64,000 bases of DNA from an uncultured Propionibacteriaceae bacterium (GTDB lineage Bacteria > Actinomycetota > Actinomycetes > Propionibacteriales > Propionibacteriaceae): assembly GCA_937965785.1 (NCBI GenBank), contig CALCKT010000047.1:1-64000 (forward strand). The letters are read 5' to 3'. Shown here in pieces: positions 8,066 through 16,145 of this stretch (its first letter is position 1; the number at the start of each line of letters is the position of its first letter). Position numbers and translations under genes: made by a program. Under the pieces are notes generated by a model. It had not been told where the DNA came from, did not search any database, and was given only the letters and a program-made list of their open reading frames with translations.

Positions 8066-9017
8066 TCCGACCAGCAACCGCCCCGTGCCGGAAGGCCCGG
8101 GGCGGTTTGCCGTTCCCGGGTGGATCTGGAAACCCGGGGTGCTGATCCTCGCGGTGGTGGTCGGCCTGGTCACCGCGGGGGCGCTGCTGAATGCCCGGGC
8201 GAACCGCCTGGACGTGAGGCTCCACGCATCGCGGGACGACGGGCGAACCCTCCTGGTGGTCGGGATCGACGACCGCTCCCTGGCACCCGAGGGCACCACC
8301 GACTTCGGTGAGCTCGGCGACGAACACGGTGCCCGCGCCGACCTGATCCTTGCCCTGCACCGGCAGGGAGGACAGATCCGCGCCGCGAGCATTCCCCGCG
8401 ACCTTGTCGTCGAGGTCGCCCCCAACGAATACGACCGCCTGGCCACCAGCTGGCTGCGCGGCCCGCAGGCCTTCGTGGACGGCCTGTGCCGCAGCCTCGC
8501 CATGCCCGTGGATCACGTGGTCGTGGTGAACCTGCGCGGATTCGTCACCCTCGTCGACGCGGTCGGGGGAGTGGACGTCACTTTGGAGCACCCTTTGCGG
8601 GACGAACACGCGCACATAGACCTGCCCGCGGGAACCCAGCGGCTCGACGGGCGTACGGCGCTCGGTTTCGTGCGCAGCAGGCAGGGGGAGATCCTCGTCG
8701 ACGGCACCTGGACCGCCGATCCCGAGGGTGCAGCGGGGCGGCAGCGACGCGGCGGCGAGGTGTTCCGGGCCTTGCAGGGGCGGCTGCCACGCAACCCCGT
8801 GACCCTCTACTCGCTGGCCTGGAGGACGCTGCCGGAAACCTCACTCAGCGACGGCACATCCCTGCTGGACCTGGCCGGGTTCCGTGACCTGCCGGGTGAT
8901 TTCGCCCGCATTCCCGTCGAGGGCGGCAGGGACGCCGACGACTGGGTAGCAACGGTCAACGACCAGACCCGCGCCGCCCTGGCCGAAACCGGACTGGCAG
9001 GTGGCTGTAGCGTCTGA
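8052..9017 (+). CDS. LytR-CpsA-Psr (LCP) family wall glycopolymer transferase
   Basis: About 321 residues with one N-terminal membrane helix (GVLILAVVVGLVTAGALL) and an extracellular LCP domain. The diagnostic residues are present: VVGIDDRS, the polyprenyl-binding pattern with IPRDLVVEV, FVTLVDAVGGVDVTL, LDGRTALGFVRSR and the late RQRRGGEVFRAL. LCP enzymes attach teichoic-acid-like or other polymers to peptidoglycan. The start is uncertain: GTGs at 7995, 8052 and 8085 are all in frame and none has a good ribosome site. I chose 8052, which overlaps the preceding gene by 14 bases; 8085 would avoid any overlap. Confidence 0.85.
   Translation: MPQSDPTSNRPVPEGPGRFAVPGWIWKPGVLILAVVVGLVTAGALLNARANRLDVRLHASRDDGRTLLVVGIDDRSLAPEGTTDFGELGDEHGARADLILALHRQGGQIRAASIPRDLVVEVAPNEYDRLATSWLRGPQAFVDGLCRSLAMPVDHVVVVNLRGFVTLVDAVGGVDVTLEHPLRDEHAHIDLPAGTQRLDGRTALGFVRSRQGEILVDGTWTADPEGAAGRQRRGGEVFRALQGRLPRNPVTLYSLAWRTLPETSLSDGTSLLDLAGFRDLPGDFARIPVEGGRDADDWVATVNDQTRAALAETGLAGGCSV
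8077..8106 (+). terminator. intrinsic terminator-like hairpin after LPRTG gene 2
   Basis: A perfect 9-bp stem, accgccccg (8077-8085) with cggggcggt (8098-8106), has a 12-nt loop and is followed by tt. It begins 11 nt after the stop at 8065. It lies inside, or just at, the start of the LCP gene, depending on which GTG is used. Confidence 0.55.
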
Positions 9018-9068
9018 TGGGTGCGGGACGGATGACACCGCACCAGGACAGCAGCCAGGAGGAACCGG

Positions 9069-9695
9069 ATGAGCTGGGATCGACCCGTCGCGTGGGAGGT
9101 CAGGAAACGAGTCGAGCTGGGGAGAGGGCGCGTTTCCGCGTTCGTCGACGAGACCATAGCCACCCCCTCCGGGGAGGTCATCACACGCCAGTACCTGACC
9201 CATCCCGGCGCGGTGGCGGTGGTCTGCTGGGATGAGGAACACGACACCATAGCGGTGGTGCGCCAGTACCGGCACCCCGTGAGGTACGAACTGGTGGAGA
9301 TCCCGGCCGGGCTGCTCGACATGGCCGGCGAGGACCACGTGGCGGCGGCGCGGCGGGAACTCGCGGAGGAGGCCGAACTGGCCGCCGGGCGCTGGAACGT
9401 GCTGGTGGACATCACCACCACCCCGGGGGCCTGCGAAGAATCGCTGCGGATCTACCTGGCCCGCGACCCCAGGGACGCATCCCGCCCGGACGGGTTCGTC
9501 CTGGAGGGTGAGGAGGCGCACATGCGTTCCGAATGGGTTCCGCGCGCGGACCTGGTGGCGGCGGTACTGGCGGGGCAGTGCCAGTCCCCAACGCTGGTGG
9601 CGGGAATCCTCGCCCTCGAAACCGCCAGGCTGTCCGGCCGCATCGGCCAGCTGCGTCCCGCCGATGCGCCCTGGCCGATCAGGGCCGGTCGCTGA
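9069..9695 (+). CDS. Nudix hydrolase, ADP-ribose pyrophosphatase type
   Basis: A 208-residue Nudix enzyme. The box runs from AGLLDMAGED to RRELAEEAEL (about 80-104), with the REL-EE metal ligands at 96-101. The preceding YELVEIPAG stretch is typical of ADP-ribose pyrophosphatases, which cleave ADP-ribose to AMP and ribose 5-phosphate. The ATG has a clear ribosome site (aggaggaac), and a -10-like TAGCGT lies near 9008. It is followed directly by xerD with no gap, as in M. tuberculosis (Rv1700-xerD). Confidence 0.9.
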   Translation: MSWDRPVAWEVRKRVELGRGRVSAFVDETIATPSGEVITRQYLTHPGAVAVVCWDEEHDTIAVVRQYRHPVRYELVEIPAGLLDMAGEDHVAAARRELAEEAELAAGRWNVLVDITTTPGACEESLRIYLARDPRDASRPDGFVLEGEEAHMRSEWVPRADLVAAVLAGQCQSPTLVAGILALETARLSGRIGQLRPADAPWPIRAGR

Positions 9696-10607
9696 GTGAG
9701 CGCCGCCCAGGATGCGCTGGAGCAGTACCTGGCACACGTTCGGGTGGAACGGGGACTGCGTGCCAACACCGTGGCCGCCTATCGCCGCGACCTGGAACGC
9801 TACCTCGCTTTCCTCGCTGACCGGGGCGTGACCGACCTGGGGGAGGTGAGCGCCGTGGAGATCAGCGAACACGTCCGTGAACTGGCCGCGGAACTCAAGG
9901 GGGCCTCGGTGGCGCGGGCCCTCGTCAGCGTGCGGAACCTCCACGCATTCGCCCACGAGGAGAAAATGACCTCCGAGAACCCCGCCTCCGAGATCCGGGT
10001 TCCCAAGCTGGGCAAACGACTTCCCAAGGCGCTCAGCATCGCCGAGATCGAGAGGCTGCTGGCCACCCCCGACCGGGAGGACCCCATCGGACTGCGGGAC
10101 GCCACCCTGCTGGAGCTGCTCTACGGCACGGGAGCCCGGATCTCGGAGATCACAGGACTCGACGTCGACGACGCCACCGCGGCCATGGCGGACGAGGGCG
10201 CGGGGTTGAGGCTCAAGGGCAAGGGCGGGAAGGAACGGGTGGTTCCCCTCGGCAGCTTCGCGCGAGAGGTTCTCGACGCATACCTGGTGCGGGCCCGCCC
10301 GGGCCTCGCGGTCAAGGGCGACGGCGGGGGAGCGCTGCTGCTGAACACCCTCGGGAGGCGCCTGTCGCGCAACTCGGCGTTCATCGTCGTCTCCCGGTGC
10401 GCCAGGGCAGCCGGAATCGGGACGGAGGTATCTCCCCACTCGCTGCGGCACAGCTACGCCACCCATCTCCTCGAGGGCGGCGCCGATGTGCGGGTGGTGC
10501 AGGAACTGCTCGGCCACGCATCGGTGGCCACCACCCAGATCTACACTCTCGTGACCGTGGACCGTCTCCGCGAGGTCTACCTGGAGGCGCACCCGCGGGC
10601 GAGGTGA
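9696..10607 (+). CDS. xerD: site-specific tyrosine recombinase XerD
   Basis: A 303-residue recombinase with the full catalytic set: Arg148 (YGTGARISEI), a Lys in KGKGGKER, His248 and Arg251 (HSLRHSYATH), His274 (LLGHAS) and Tyr283 (TQIYTLV). The size and the absence of integrase-specific domains point to the chromosome-dimer-resolving Xer enzyme acting at dif, rather than a mobile-element integrase. The GTG begins right after the Nudix stop. Confidence 0.93.
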   Translation: MSAAQDALEQYLAHVRVERGLRANTVAAYRRDLERYLAFLADRGVTDLGEVSAVEISEHVRELAAELKGASVARALVSVRNLHAFAHEEKMTSENPASEIRVPKLGKRLPKALSIAEIERLLATPDREDPIGLRDATLLELLYGTGARISEITGLDVDDATAAMADEGAGLRLKGKGGKERVVPLGSFAREVLDAYLVRARPGLAVKGDGGGALLLNTLGRRLSRNSAFIVVSRCARAAGIGTEVSPHSLRHSYATHLLEGGADVRVVQELLGHASVATTQIYTLVTVDRLREVYLEAHPRAR

Positions 10608-10692
10608 GGTGTGAGGAGCCACCGCTCGAACCGGACGGGAACCCTTCACCGGCGCGAGCCCCGAATCGCGAGCGTGGCAGCTCCGGCCTCGC

Positions 10693-10722
10693 TAGGATGG
10701 ACTTGTCGACATTTTTAGGAGG
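10693..10722 (+). promoter_or_regulatory. parA -10 element and ribosome site
   Basis: TAGGAT (10693-10698) is a good -10 element, and AGGAGG (10717-10722) is a perfect ribosome site four nt before the GTG at 10727. The site decides the parA start against the in-frame ATG at 10697, which overlaps the -10. Confidence 0.6.
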
Positions 10723-10726
10723 CGAA

Positions 10727-11623
10727 GTGGCCGACGAGCTGTTCAAGGTTCCCGACGCTCCCGCGGAGTCAACCCTTCCCGAGGAACTCGGGCCCACCGG
10801 GCGGCCCATGCCGGATCTACCCGTACCCGCGCCACCCGCGCCCGGCCGGGACATGCACGCCGTCATCATCTCGATGTGCAACCAGAAGGGCGGGGTCGGC
10901 AAAACCACCACCACCATCAACCTGGGGGCCGCGCTGGTGGAACTCGGCCACAAGGTGCTGCTGGTCGACTTCGACCCGCAGGGATCGCTGTCCGTCGGGC
11001 TCGGAGTCAACCCCCACACCCTGGAACACAGCGTCTACAACCTTCTGCTCTCTCGCGATTACACGGCGGACGAGGTGATCCAACCCACCTCCGTCGAGGG
11101 GATGGACATCCTCCCCAGCAACATCGACCTGTCCGCCGCCGAGGTGCAGCTCGTCAGCGAGGTGGCGCGCGAACAGACCCTCAGTCGGCTGCTGGAGCCG
11201 CTGCGCAGCGAGTACGACTTCATCCTCGTCGACTGCGCCCCCAGCCTCGGACTGCTGACCATAAACGCCCTGACCGCCAGCGACTACGTGATCATGCCGC
11301 TGGAGTGCGAGTTCTTCGCTCTGCGTGGCATCGCGTTGCTGACCGATACCATCTCCAAGGTTTCCGACCGCATCAACCCGAACCTGAAGATCCTCGGTAT
11401 CCTCGGCACCATGTACGACGGGCGGACCCTCCACTCCCGAGAGGTGCTGGAACGAGTCGTCCAGGCCTTCGGTGACGACGTCTTCCACACCGTCATCCGG
11501 CGCACCGTGAAATTCCCCGAGACCACCGTCGCCGGTGAACCCATCACCACCTATGCGTCGGCCTCCAAGGGAGCCGACGCCTACCGGATGCTGGCGCGAG
11601 AGGTGCTGCGGAAGTGCCGGTGA
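10727..11623 (+). CDS. parA: ParA/Soj family chromosome-partitioning ATPase
   Basis: A 298-residue deviant-Walker ATPase. The Walker A motif KGGVGKTT is at 54-61, the A' motif is LVDFDPQGSLSVGLG, and Walker B is FILVDCAPSLGLLT. The first 40 residues are Pro/Glu-rich and probably disordered. This is the scpAB-linked parA (Rv1708-type), not the oriC parAB pair; no parB is nearby. It drives positioning of a cargo by ATP-dependent DNA binding; the cargo is unknown. Its own promoter lies just upstream. Confidence 0.93.
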   Translation: MADELFKVPDAPAESTLPEELGPTGRPMPDLPVPAPPAPGRDMHAVIISMCNQKGGVGKTTTTINLGAALVELGHKVLLVDFDPQGSLSVGLGVNPHTLEHSVYNLLLSRDYTADEVIQPTSVEGMDILPSNIDLSAAEVQLVSEVAREQTLSRLLEPLRSEYDFILVDCAPSLGLLTINALTASDYVIMPLECEFFALRGIALLTDTISKVSDRINPNLKILGILGTMYDGRTLHSREVLERVVQAFGDDVFHTVIRRTVKFPETTVAGEPITTYASASKGADAYRMLAREVLRKCR

Positions 11624-11991
11624 ACAAGAGGGCGAGCCTGCCCGGGGCGAGCGAACTGTTCCGTCCCACAAAGGCCCCGGAACCGGTGACCCCGGCCACT
11701 CAGACCCCGCAACAGGAACCGGAACAAACCGGGAAACCCAAACAACCGGAGCGGCGGAAACCGTCCCGGCCCGTGGCGACGGGCCGGGTCAAGCACGACC
11801 AGAAGATAACGGTCTATTTCTCCTCCGAGGAGCTGTTCGCGCTGGAGGACGCCACGCTGGAACTGAAACGGCGGCACGGCATCAACCTGGACCGGGGACG
11901 CCTGGTGCGAACCGCCGTCGCCCTGGCACTGCTCGACCTGGCCGAGAACGGCGCCGAGTCGGTGGTGGTGACGGAGCTCAACCGGAAGTGA
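11620..11991 (+). CDS. RHH-like small protein between parA and scpA
   Basis: About 123 residues. A disordered Pro/Gln/Lys-rich N-terminal half is followed by a compact domain (KITVYFSSEELFALEDATLE, then RGRLVRTAVALALLDLAENG), whose strand-helix-helix pattern resembles ribbon-helix-helix DNA-binding proteins such as ParG or CopG. The GTG overlaps the parA stop (gtga); a GTG at 11614 is also possible. By position it could be a DNA-binding partner of the ParA; this is an inference. Confidence 0.7.
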   Translation: MNKRASLPGASELFRPTKAPEPVTPATQTPQQEPEQTGKPKQPERRKPSRPVATGRVKHDQKITVYFSSEELFALEDATLELKRRHGINLDRGRLVRTAVALALLDLAENGAESVVVTELNRK

Positions 11992-12812
11992 GTCGACGAC
12001 CTCGTGCCCGCGCCGAGGAGACACCGCAGACCACCCCCGGGTTCGATGTTCACCTGGAGAACTTCGAGGGGCCGTTCGACCTGCTGCTCCAGCTCATCTC
12101 CCGCCGGGAGCTGGACGTCACCCGGGTGGCGTTGAGTCAGGTCACCGACGAGTTCATCGCCCATGTCCGCGCCGCCGGTGACGTCTTGGGACTGGAGCAG
12201 ACCAGCTCCTTCCTGGTGGTTGCCGCCACCCTCCTGGATCTGAAGGCGGCCCGGTTGCTGCCGGGCGGTGAGGTGACCGATCCCGAGGACCTGGCGGCCC
12301 TGGAGGCCCGGGATCTGTTGTTCGCCCGGCTGCTCCAGTACCGGGCCTTCAAACAGCTGGCCGCCTGGGTGGAGGGAACCATCGCCGCGGCTGGCCATCA
12401 GCACTGGCGTCCCGGCGGGTTGGAGGAACGATTCCGAGGCGTCCTGGTCCAGGTCGAGCTGCCGGTCGGTCCCGAGGACCTGGCCCGGCTGGCCGCCCGC
12501 GCGTTGACCCCGAAACCGGCGCCGGCCGTGCAGCTCACCCACCTGCACGGCAGCCGCGTCAGTGTCGTGGAGCAGACCGGGATCGTCGCCCGGCTGCTGG
12601 CCGGGAAGGGGCAGCTCACCTTCCGGTCCCTGGTGGCGGGTTGTGACCGGTTGACCACCGTCGTGCGATTCCTGGCGGTCCTCGAGCTGTTCCGTGCCGG
12701 ACGGGTCAGTTTCGAACAGGCCGGTCCGCTCGCGGAGCTCAGCATCCGCTGGTCGGGTGGGGCGACCACGGGAATCGTCGTGGACGAATACGAACCCGAG
12801 GAGCAGACGTGA
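11988..12812 (+). CDS. scpA: segregation and condensation protein ScpA
   Basis: A 274-residue kleisin that bridges the SMC heads in the bacterial condensin. The N-terminal signature is FDVHLENFEGPFDLLLQLIS, followed by the helical kleisin N-domain (LDVTRVALSQVTDEFI), and the winged-helix C-terminus ends around VRFLAVLELFRAGRVSFEQ. The GTG start overlaps the previous stop. Operonic with scpB, parA and rluB. Confidence 0.94.
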   Translation: MSRRPRARAEETPQTTPGFDVHLENFEGPFDLLLQLISRRELDVTRVALSQVTDEFIAHVRAAGDVLGLEQTSSFLVVAATLLDLKAARLLPGGEVTDPEDLAALEARDLLFARLLQYRAFKQLAAWVEGTIAAAGHQHWRPGGLEERFRGVLVQVELPVGPEDLARLAARALTPKPAPAVQLTHLHGSRVSVVEQTGIVARLLAGKGQLTFRSLVAGCDRLTTVVRFLAVLELFRAGRVSFEQAGPLAELSIRWSGGATTGIVVDEYEPEEQT

Positions 12813-13438
12813 ACGTTGCCCGCGCCGTAGAGGCGCTGCTGATCATGGCCACCGATCCCGTTCCCCCCGCCGACCTGGCGGCCCAGCTGGGGGTGCCGGA
12901 ACACGATGTGGTGGCGGAACTGGAACAGCTGGCCCGGTTCTACCAGGAAACCGAACGGGGCTTCGAGTTGCGCCGCGTCGCGGGGGGATGGCGCCTGGCC
13001 ACCGCCCCGGATCTCGCCGAGGTGCTGGAGGCCGCTGTGGTCGCGGAAACCCGGGCCCGGCTCAGCCAGGCGGCCCTGGAAACCCTCGCCGTCATCGCCT
13101 ACCTCCAGCCCGTCACCCGCGGCCGGGTCTCCGGGGTGCGGGGTGTCAATGTCGACGGCGTCGTCCGAACCCTGCTGGCCCACGGCCTGATCACCGAGGC
13201 GGGGGAGGAACCGAATGGGGCCATGACCTTCGCCACCACATCACTGTTCCTGCAGAAACTGGGGCTCGACTCGCTGGACGAGCTGCCGGACTTGGCGCCG
13301 CTGCTGCCCGACGCCGTAGCCTTGGAGGCCGAACTTCGCGCAGCATCGGGAATCGAGGAGCAACATGACAGAGCCGGAGGGCATCCGCCTGCAGAAGGTG
13401 CTGGCGGCGGCCGGGGTGGCGTCGCGACGGGCCAGTGA
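12809..13438 (+). CDS. scpB: segregation and condensation protein ScpB
   Basis: A 209-residue tandem winged-helix partner of ScpA. Conserved stretches are RAVEALLIMATDPV, the GGWRLAT loop, and LSQAALETLAVIAYLQPVTRGRV with the GVNVDGVVRTLL helix. The GTG overlaps the scpA stop. The last 24 codons lie over the beginning of rluB in another frame, giving an unusual Gly/Ala-rich tail (GGHPPAEGAGGGRGG). Confidence 0.93.
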   Translation: MNVARAVEALLIMATDPVPPADLAAQLGVPEHDVVAELEQLARFYQETERGFELRRVAGGWRLATAPDLAEVLEAAVVAETRARLSQAALETLAVIAYLQPVTRGRVSGVRGVNVDGVVRTLLAHGLITEAGEEPNGAMTFATTSLFLQKLGLDSLDELPDLAPLLPDAVALEAELRAASGIEEQHDRAGGHPPAEGAGGGRGGVATGQ

Positions 13439-14099
13439 GATCCTGATCTCCGAGGGACGCGTGGAGGTCAACGGCAAGGTGGTCTCCGAGCAGGGACGCC
13501 GGGTGGATCCGGAACGTGACACCATCCGGGTCGACGGGGCCCGCATCCCCCCGCCGCGCAGGCACCGCTACCTGGTGTTGAACAAACCTCGCGGGGTGGT
13601 CTCCACCATGGACGACCCGGAGGGCAGGCGCACCCTGGCGGACTATCTGCCGCGGAAATCGGAACGGCTGTTCCACATCGGGCGCCTCGACACCGACACC
13701 GAGGGCCTGATCCTGCTGACCAACGACGGCGAATTCGCGCACCGGCTCTCCCATCCCAGCTTCGAGGTTCCGAAGACCTACGTGGCGGAGGTCGCCGGCG
13801 TCGTGGACCAGCGGACCGTTCAGCGCCTGGAGAAGGGCCTGCGACTCGATGACGGTCCCGTCAAACCCGATCGGGTCAAGCTGCTCTCGCGCGGTGAGTC
13901 GCGTTCGCTGCTGGCGATCACCCTCCACGAGGGTCGCAACCGCATCGTCAGGCGCATGATGGATTCCGTGGGCCACCCGGTGGACCGGCTGGCGCGCACC
14001 GGCATCGGCCCCGTCCGGCTCGGGCAGCTCGCGGTCGGGACCACCCGCGAACTGACCCGCGAGGAGCTGGGGGCGCTGCTCGACCTGGTGGGCATGTGA
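13365..14099 (+). CDS. rluB: 23S rRNA pseudouridine synthase, RluB/RsuA family
   Basis: A 244-residue enzyme with an N-terminal S4 domain (IRLQKVLAAAGVASRRASEIL) and a pseudouridine synthase domain containing the catalytic Asp in the RLDTDTEGLILLTNDG motif. Its position after scpB is conserved in actinobacteria (Rv1711-type). The ATG has a good ribosome site (gaggagcaac). It starts 74 bases before the scpB stop, a long overlap. Confidence 0.92.
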   Translation: MTEPEGIRLQKVLAAAGVASRRASEILISEGRVEVNGKVVSEQGRRVDPERDTIRVDGARIPPPRRHRYLVLNKPRGVVSTMDDPEGRRTLADYLPRKSERLFHIGRLDTDTEGLILLTNDGEFAHRLSHPSFEVPKTYVAEVAGVVDQRTVQRLEKGLRLDDGPVKPDRVKLLSRGESRSLLAITLHEGRNRIVRRMMDSVGHPVDRLARTGIGPVRLGQLAVGTTRELTREELGALLDLVGM

Positions 14100-14122
14100 G
14101 GAGCGTGGCAACCGGTCTGGGG

Positions 14123-14138
14123 TAACATCTGCTGGGTG
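14123..14138 (+). promoter_or_regulatory. leaderless promoter of the FKBP lipoprotein gene
   Basis: -10 element TAACAT (14123-14128), then 7 nt, then GTG at 14136. This spacing puts the expected transcription start on or next to the start codon. Confidence 0.55.
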
Positions 14139-15167
14139 CGTTTGAGTGAAGTGATGACCCGAGCACGGACGGCCCTCGCCGCCGCCGCGCTGTCCGCTCT
14201 GGCCCTGACGGCCTGCTCCGGTGATACGGGCACCGAGCCCGCCGGGGGGAACACGGATGATGCGGCGACAACACCCGCCGCGTCCCCGAGCGATGCCGCT
14301 TCGTCCCCGGCCCCGCTTCCCACGGGAAACATCACCCCCTCGGAGAACCTCGACGCCATCACCGTCTCCGACGCGGATACGCCCGAGATCACGGTTCCCG
14401 CGCCGTGGGCCATCAACAGCACCCAGACGAAGGTGCTGCGCGACAGCAGCAACACCCAGGTCGTGGGTGCGGCCTCCACGGTCACCGTCAACTACGTCGG
14501 TGTCAACGGACGCACCGGGGCAGTGTTCGACAGCTCCTTCCAGAGGGGGCAGGCGGCCACCTTCTCGATGGACGGGGTCATCACAGGATTCAAGAACGGT
14601 CTCACCGGGCAGAAGGTCGGTTCCAGGGTGCTGATCGGCATGACCGGGGCCGATGGCTACGCCCAGGGCAATCCCCAGGCCGGTATCCAGGCGGGCGATT
14701 CCCTGGTGTTCGTCGTCGACATCGTCTCCGCCTCCTACGATGAGGCGACGGGAGAGGCCGTGACACCGGCGGCGGGGCTGCCCACGGTGACCGTGACCGA
14801 AGGCAAACCGGAGTTGACGTTCCCGGAGGGTGGTGTCAACGCCGAACAGCTGGTGGTGCAACCCCTCATAAAGGGAGCCGGCACGGCGATCGAGGCCAAT
14901 TCCACCATCTCGGTGAAATACCGGGTCTGGGGGGCGAAATCCGGGAAACTGATCATGGACGGTTGGCAGGGGCCCCAGACCGGCAAGCTCTCGACCCTCA
15001 TCAACGGCTGGAAGACGGGCCTGCTGGGGCAGACCGCGGGATCGCGGGTGATGCTCGTCGTGCCCGCCGCGGACTCGTACCCCAACGGCGAGCCCAGCAA
15101 GGGACTGGAGGTCGGTGAGGGTGTCGTCTACGTGATCGACGTCCTGGACGTCAAGGCCGCGTCGTAG
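14136..15167 (+). CDS. FKBP-type peptidyl-prolyl isomerase lipoprotein
   Basis: A 343-residue lipoprotein with a lipobox LTAC at Cys27 (counted from the GTG) and a Thr/Asp/Pro-rich linker. Two FKBP-like domains follow: the first is clear (VTVNYVGVNGRTGAVFDSSF, then FSMDGVITGFKNGLTGQKVG and LIGMTGADGYA), while the second, degenerate one begins ISVKYRVWGAKSG and ends PSKGLEVGEGVVYVIDVLD. It should assist folding of exported proteins on the outer face of the membrane. The GTG at 14136 fits a leaderless start; the ATG at 14154 is the alternative. Its 3' end overlaps the opposing gluQ gene by 17 bases. Confidence 0.88.
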   Translation: MRLSEVMTRARTALAAAALSALALTACSGDTGTEPAGGNTDDAATTPAASPSDAASSPAPLPTGNITPSENLDAITVSDADTPEITVPAPWAINSTQTKVLRDSSNTQVVGAASTVTVNYVGVNGRTGAVFDSSFQRGQAATFSMDGVITGFKNGLTGQKVGSRVLIGMTGADGYAQGNPQAGIQAGDSLVFVVDIVSASYDEATGEAVTPAAGLPTVTVTEGKPELTFPEGGVNAEQLVVQPLIKGAGTAIEANSTISVKYRVWGAKSGKLIMDGWQGPQTGKLSTLINGWKTGLLGQTAGSRVMLVVPAADSYPNGEPSKGLEVGEGVVYVIDVLDVKAAS

Positions 15168-16080
15168 CCGAGTCGACGAAACCATTTCCCGTCCAGGTGA
15201 CGGGGGCACAGAAAGCATCGGGAAGGGGCTCCGGCATCACGGCCAGGGCCCCTTCCGGCGTCTCGTGGCGTCCGAGCCCGAGCGAGTCCGTCAGCTCGGC
15301 CACAACCTCGGGGATTCGCCAACCCAGGGCCAGCAGGTCGGCCAGGGTGACCGCCCCGTCGCGTTTCGCCAGGCGCTTCCCATCGGGATTGGTGACCAGA
15401 CCGATGTGTGCATAGCTCGGCGGCCGGCCGCCGAGCAGAGTCGCCAGCCAGGCCTGGCGGGGCGCCGAACCGAGGAGATCAGCTCCCCGGGTGATCCGGT
15501 TCACCCCCTGGTACAGGTCGTCGACCACGGCCGCGAAGTTGTACGCCGGCACCCCGTCGCCCCGCACCAGCACGAAATCATCGACGACACCTGTAACCTC
15601 GCCCGCGAAACGATCGGTCACGGTGAACCGGGCGCCCTCGGCGCGGATGCGGATCGCGGCAGGGCGCTGCCGCCTGCGCCGCACCCGCTCGGCCTCGGAG
15701 AGCCGCGCGCAGGTACCCGGATAGGGGCGATGACCCTCGCCGTGCGGGGCGGATGCGGCCTGTTCGATCTCCTTGCGCGTGCAGAAACACTCGTAGGTGC
15801 GGTCCCGCAGCCGGGCGAGGGCGTCACGGTGGGCGTCCAACCGTTCGGACTGGGTCACGATCTCGCCGTCCCAGGCCATTCCCAACCTCCGGAGGTCGGA
15901 CAGCTGCCGGGCAGCAGCCCCTCCGGCCGCTCTCACCCGGGCCTCGTCCAGGTCCTCGATGCGCAGCAACCAGCGTCCGTTCTCCCACCGGGTCAGCAGC
16001 CATCCGGCAAGCGCTGTGCGCAGGTTCCCGAGGTGCAGATCGGAGGTCGGGGAGGGGGCGTAACGGTCGACGATCGGCAT
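15151..16080 (-). CDS. gluQ: glutamyl-Q tRNA(Asp) synthetase
   Basis: A 309-residue class I enzyme that lacks the anticodon-binding domain of GluRS and glutamylates queuosine in tRNA-Asp. It shows the HIGH-like PTSDLHLGN (11-19), the zinc-type Cys cluster (CFC then CARL), and a KMSKS-like KRLAKRDG. It diverges from pafB with a 65-bp gap. In mycobacteria pafBC instead lies beside the proteasome genes. Length and missing domain separate it from GltX. Confidence 0.9.
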   Translation of the reverse strand: MPIVDRYAPSPTSDLHLGNLRTALAGWLLTRWENGRWLLRIEDLDEARVRAAGGAAARQLSDLRRLGMAWDGEIVTQSERLDAHRDALARLRDRTYECFCTRKEIEQAASAPHGEGHRPYPGTCARLSEAERVRRRRQRPAAIRIRAEGARFTVTDRFAGEVTGVVDDFVLVRGDGVPAYNFAAVVDDLYQGVNRITRGADLLGSAPRQAWLATLLGGRPPSYAHIGLVTNPDGKRLAKRDGAVTLADLLALGWRIPEVVAELTDSLGLGRHETPEGALAVMPEPLPDAFCAPVTWTGNGFVDSATTRP

Positions 16081-16145
16081 ACCCCCATTGTTGCGGGGCG
16101 CAGTCCCCGGTACCCTCTAACCCACCAGGCCACCAGGGAGGTGCG

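Noticed and set aside
9696..10607. Integrase of a mobile element
   Set aside because: Size, motifs and the conserved nudix-xerD neighbourhood identify the housekeeping XerD; no attachment repeats are seen.
10608..10726. Gene or longer parA N-terminus between xerD and parA
   Set aside because: The frame is open upstream, but a -10 element and a perfect ribosome site place the parA start at 10727.
13191..15218. 675-codon minus-strand frame over rluB and the FKBP gene
   Set aside because: Shadow; both plus-strand genes have clear family motifs.
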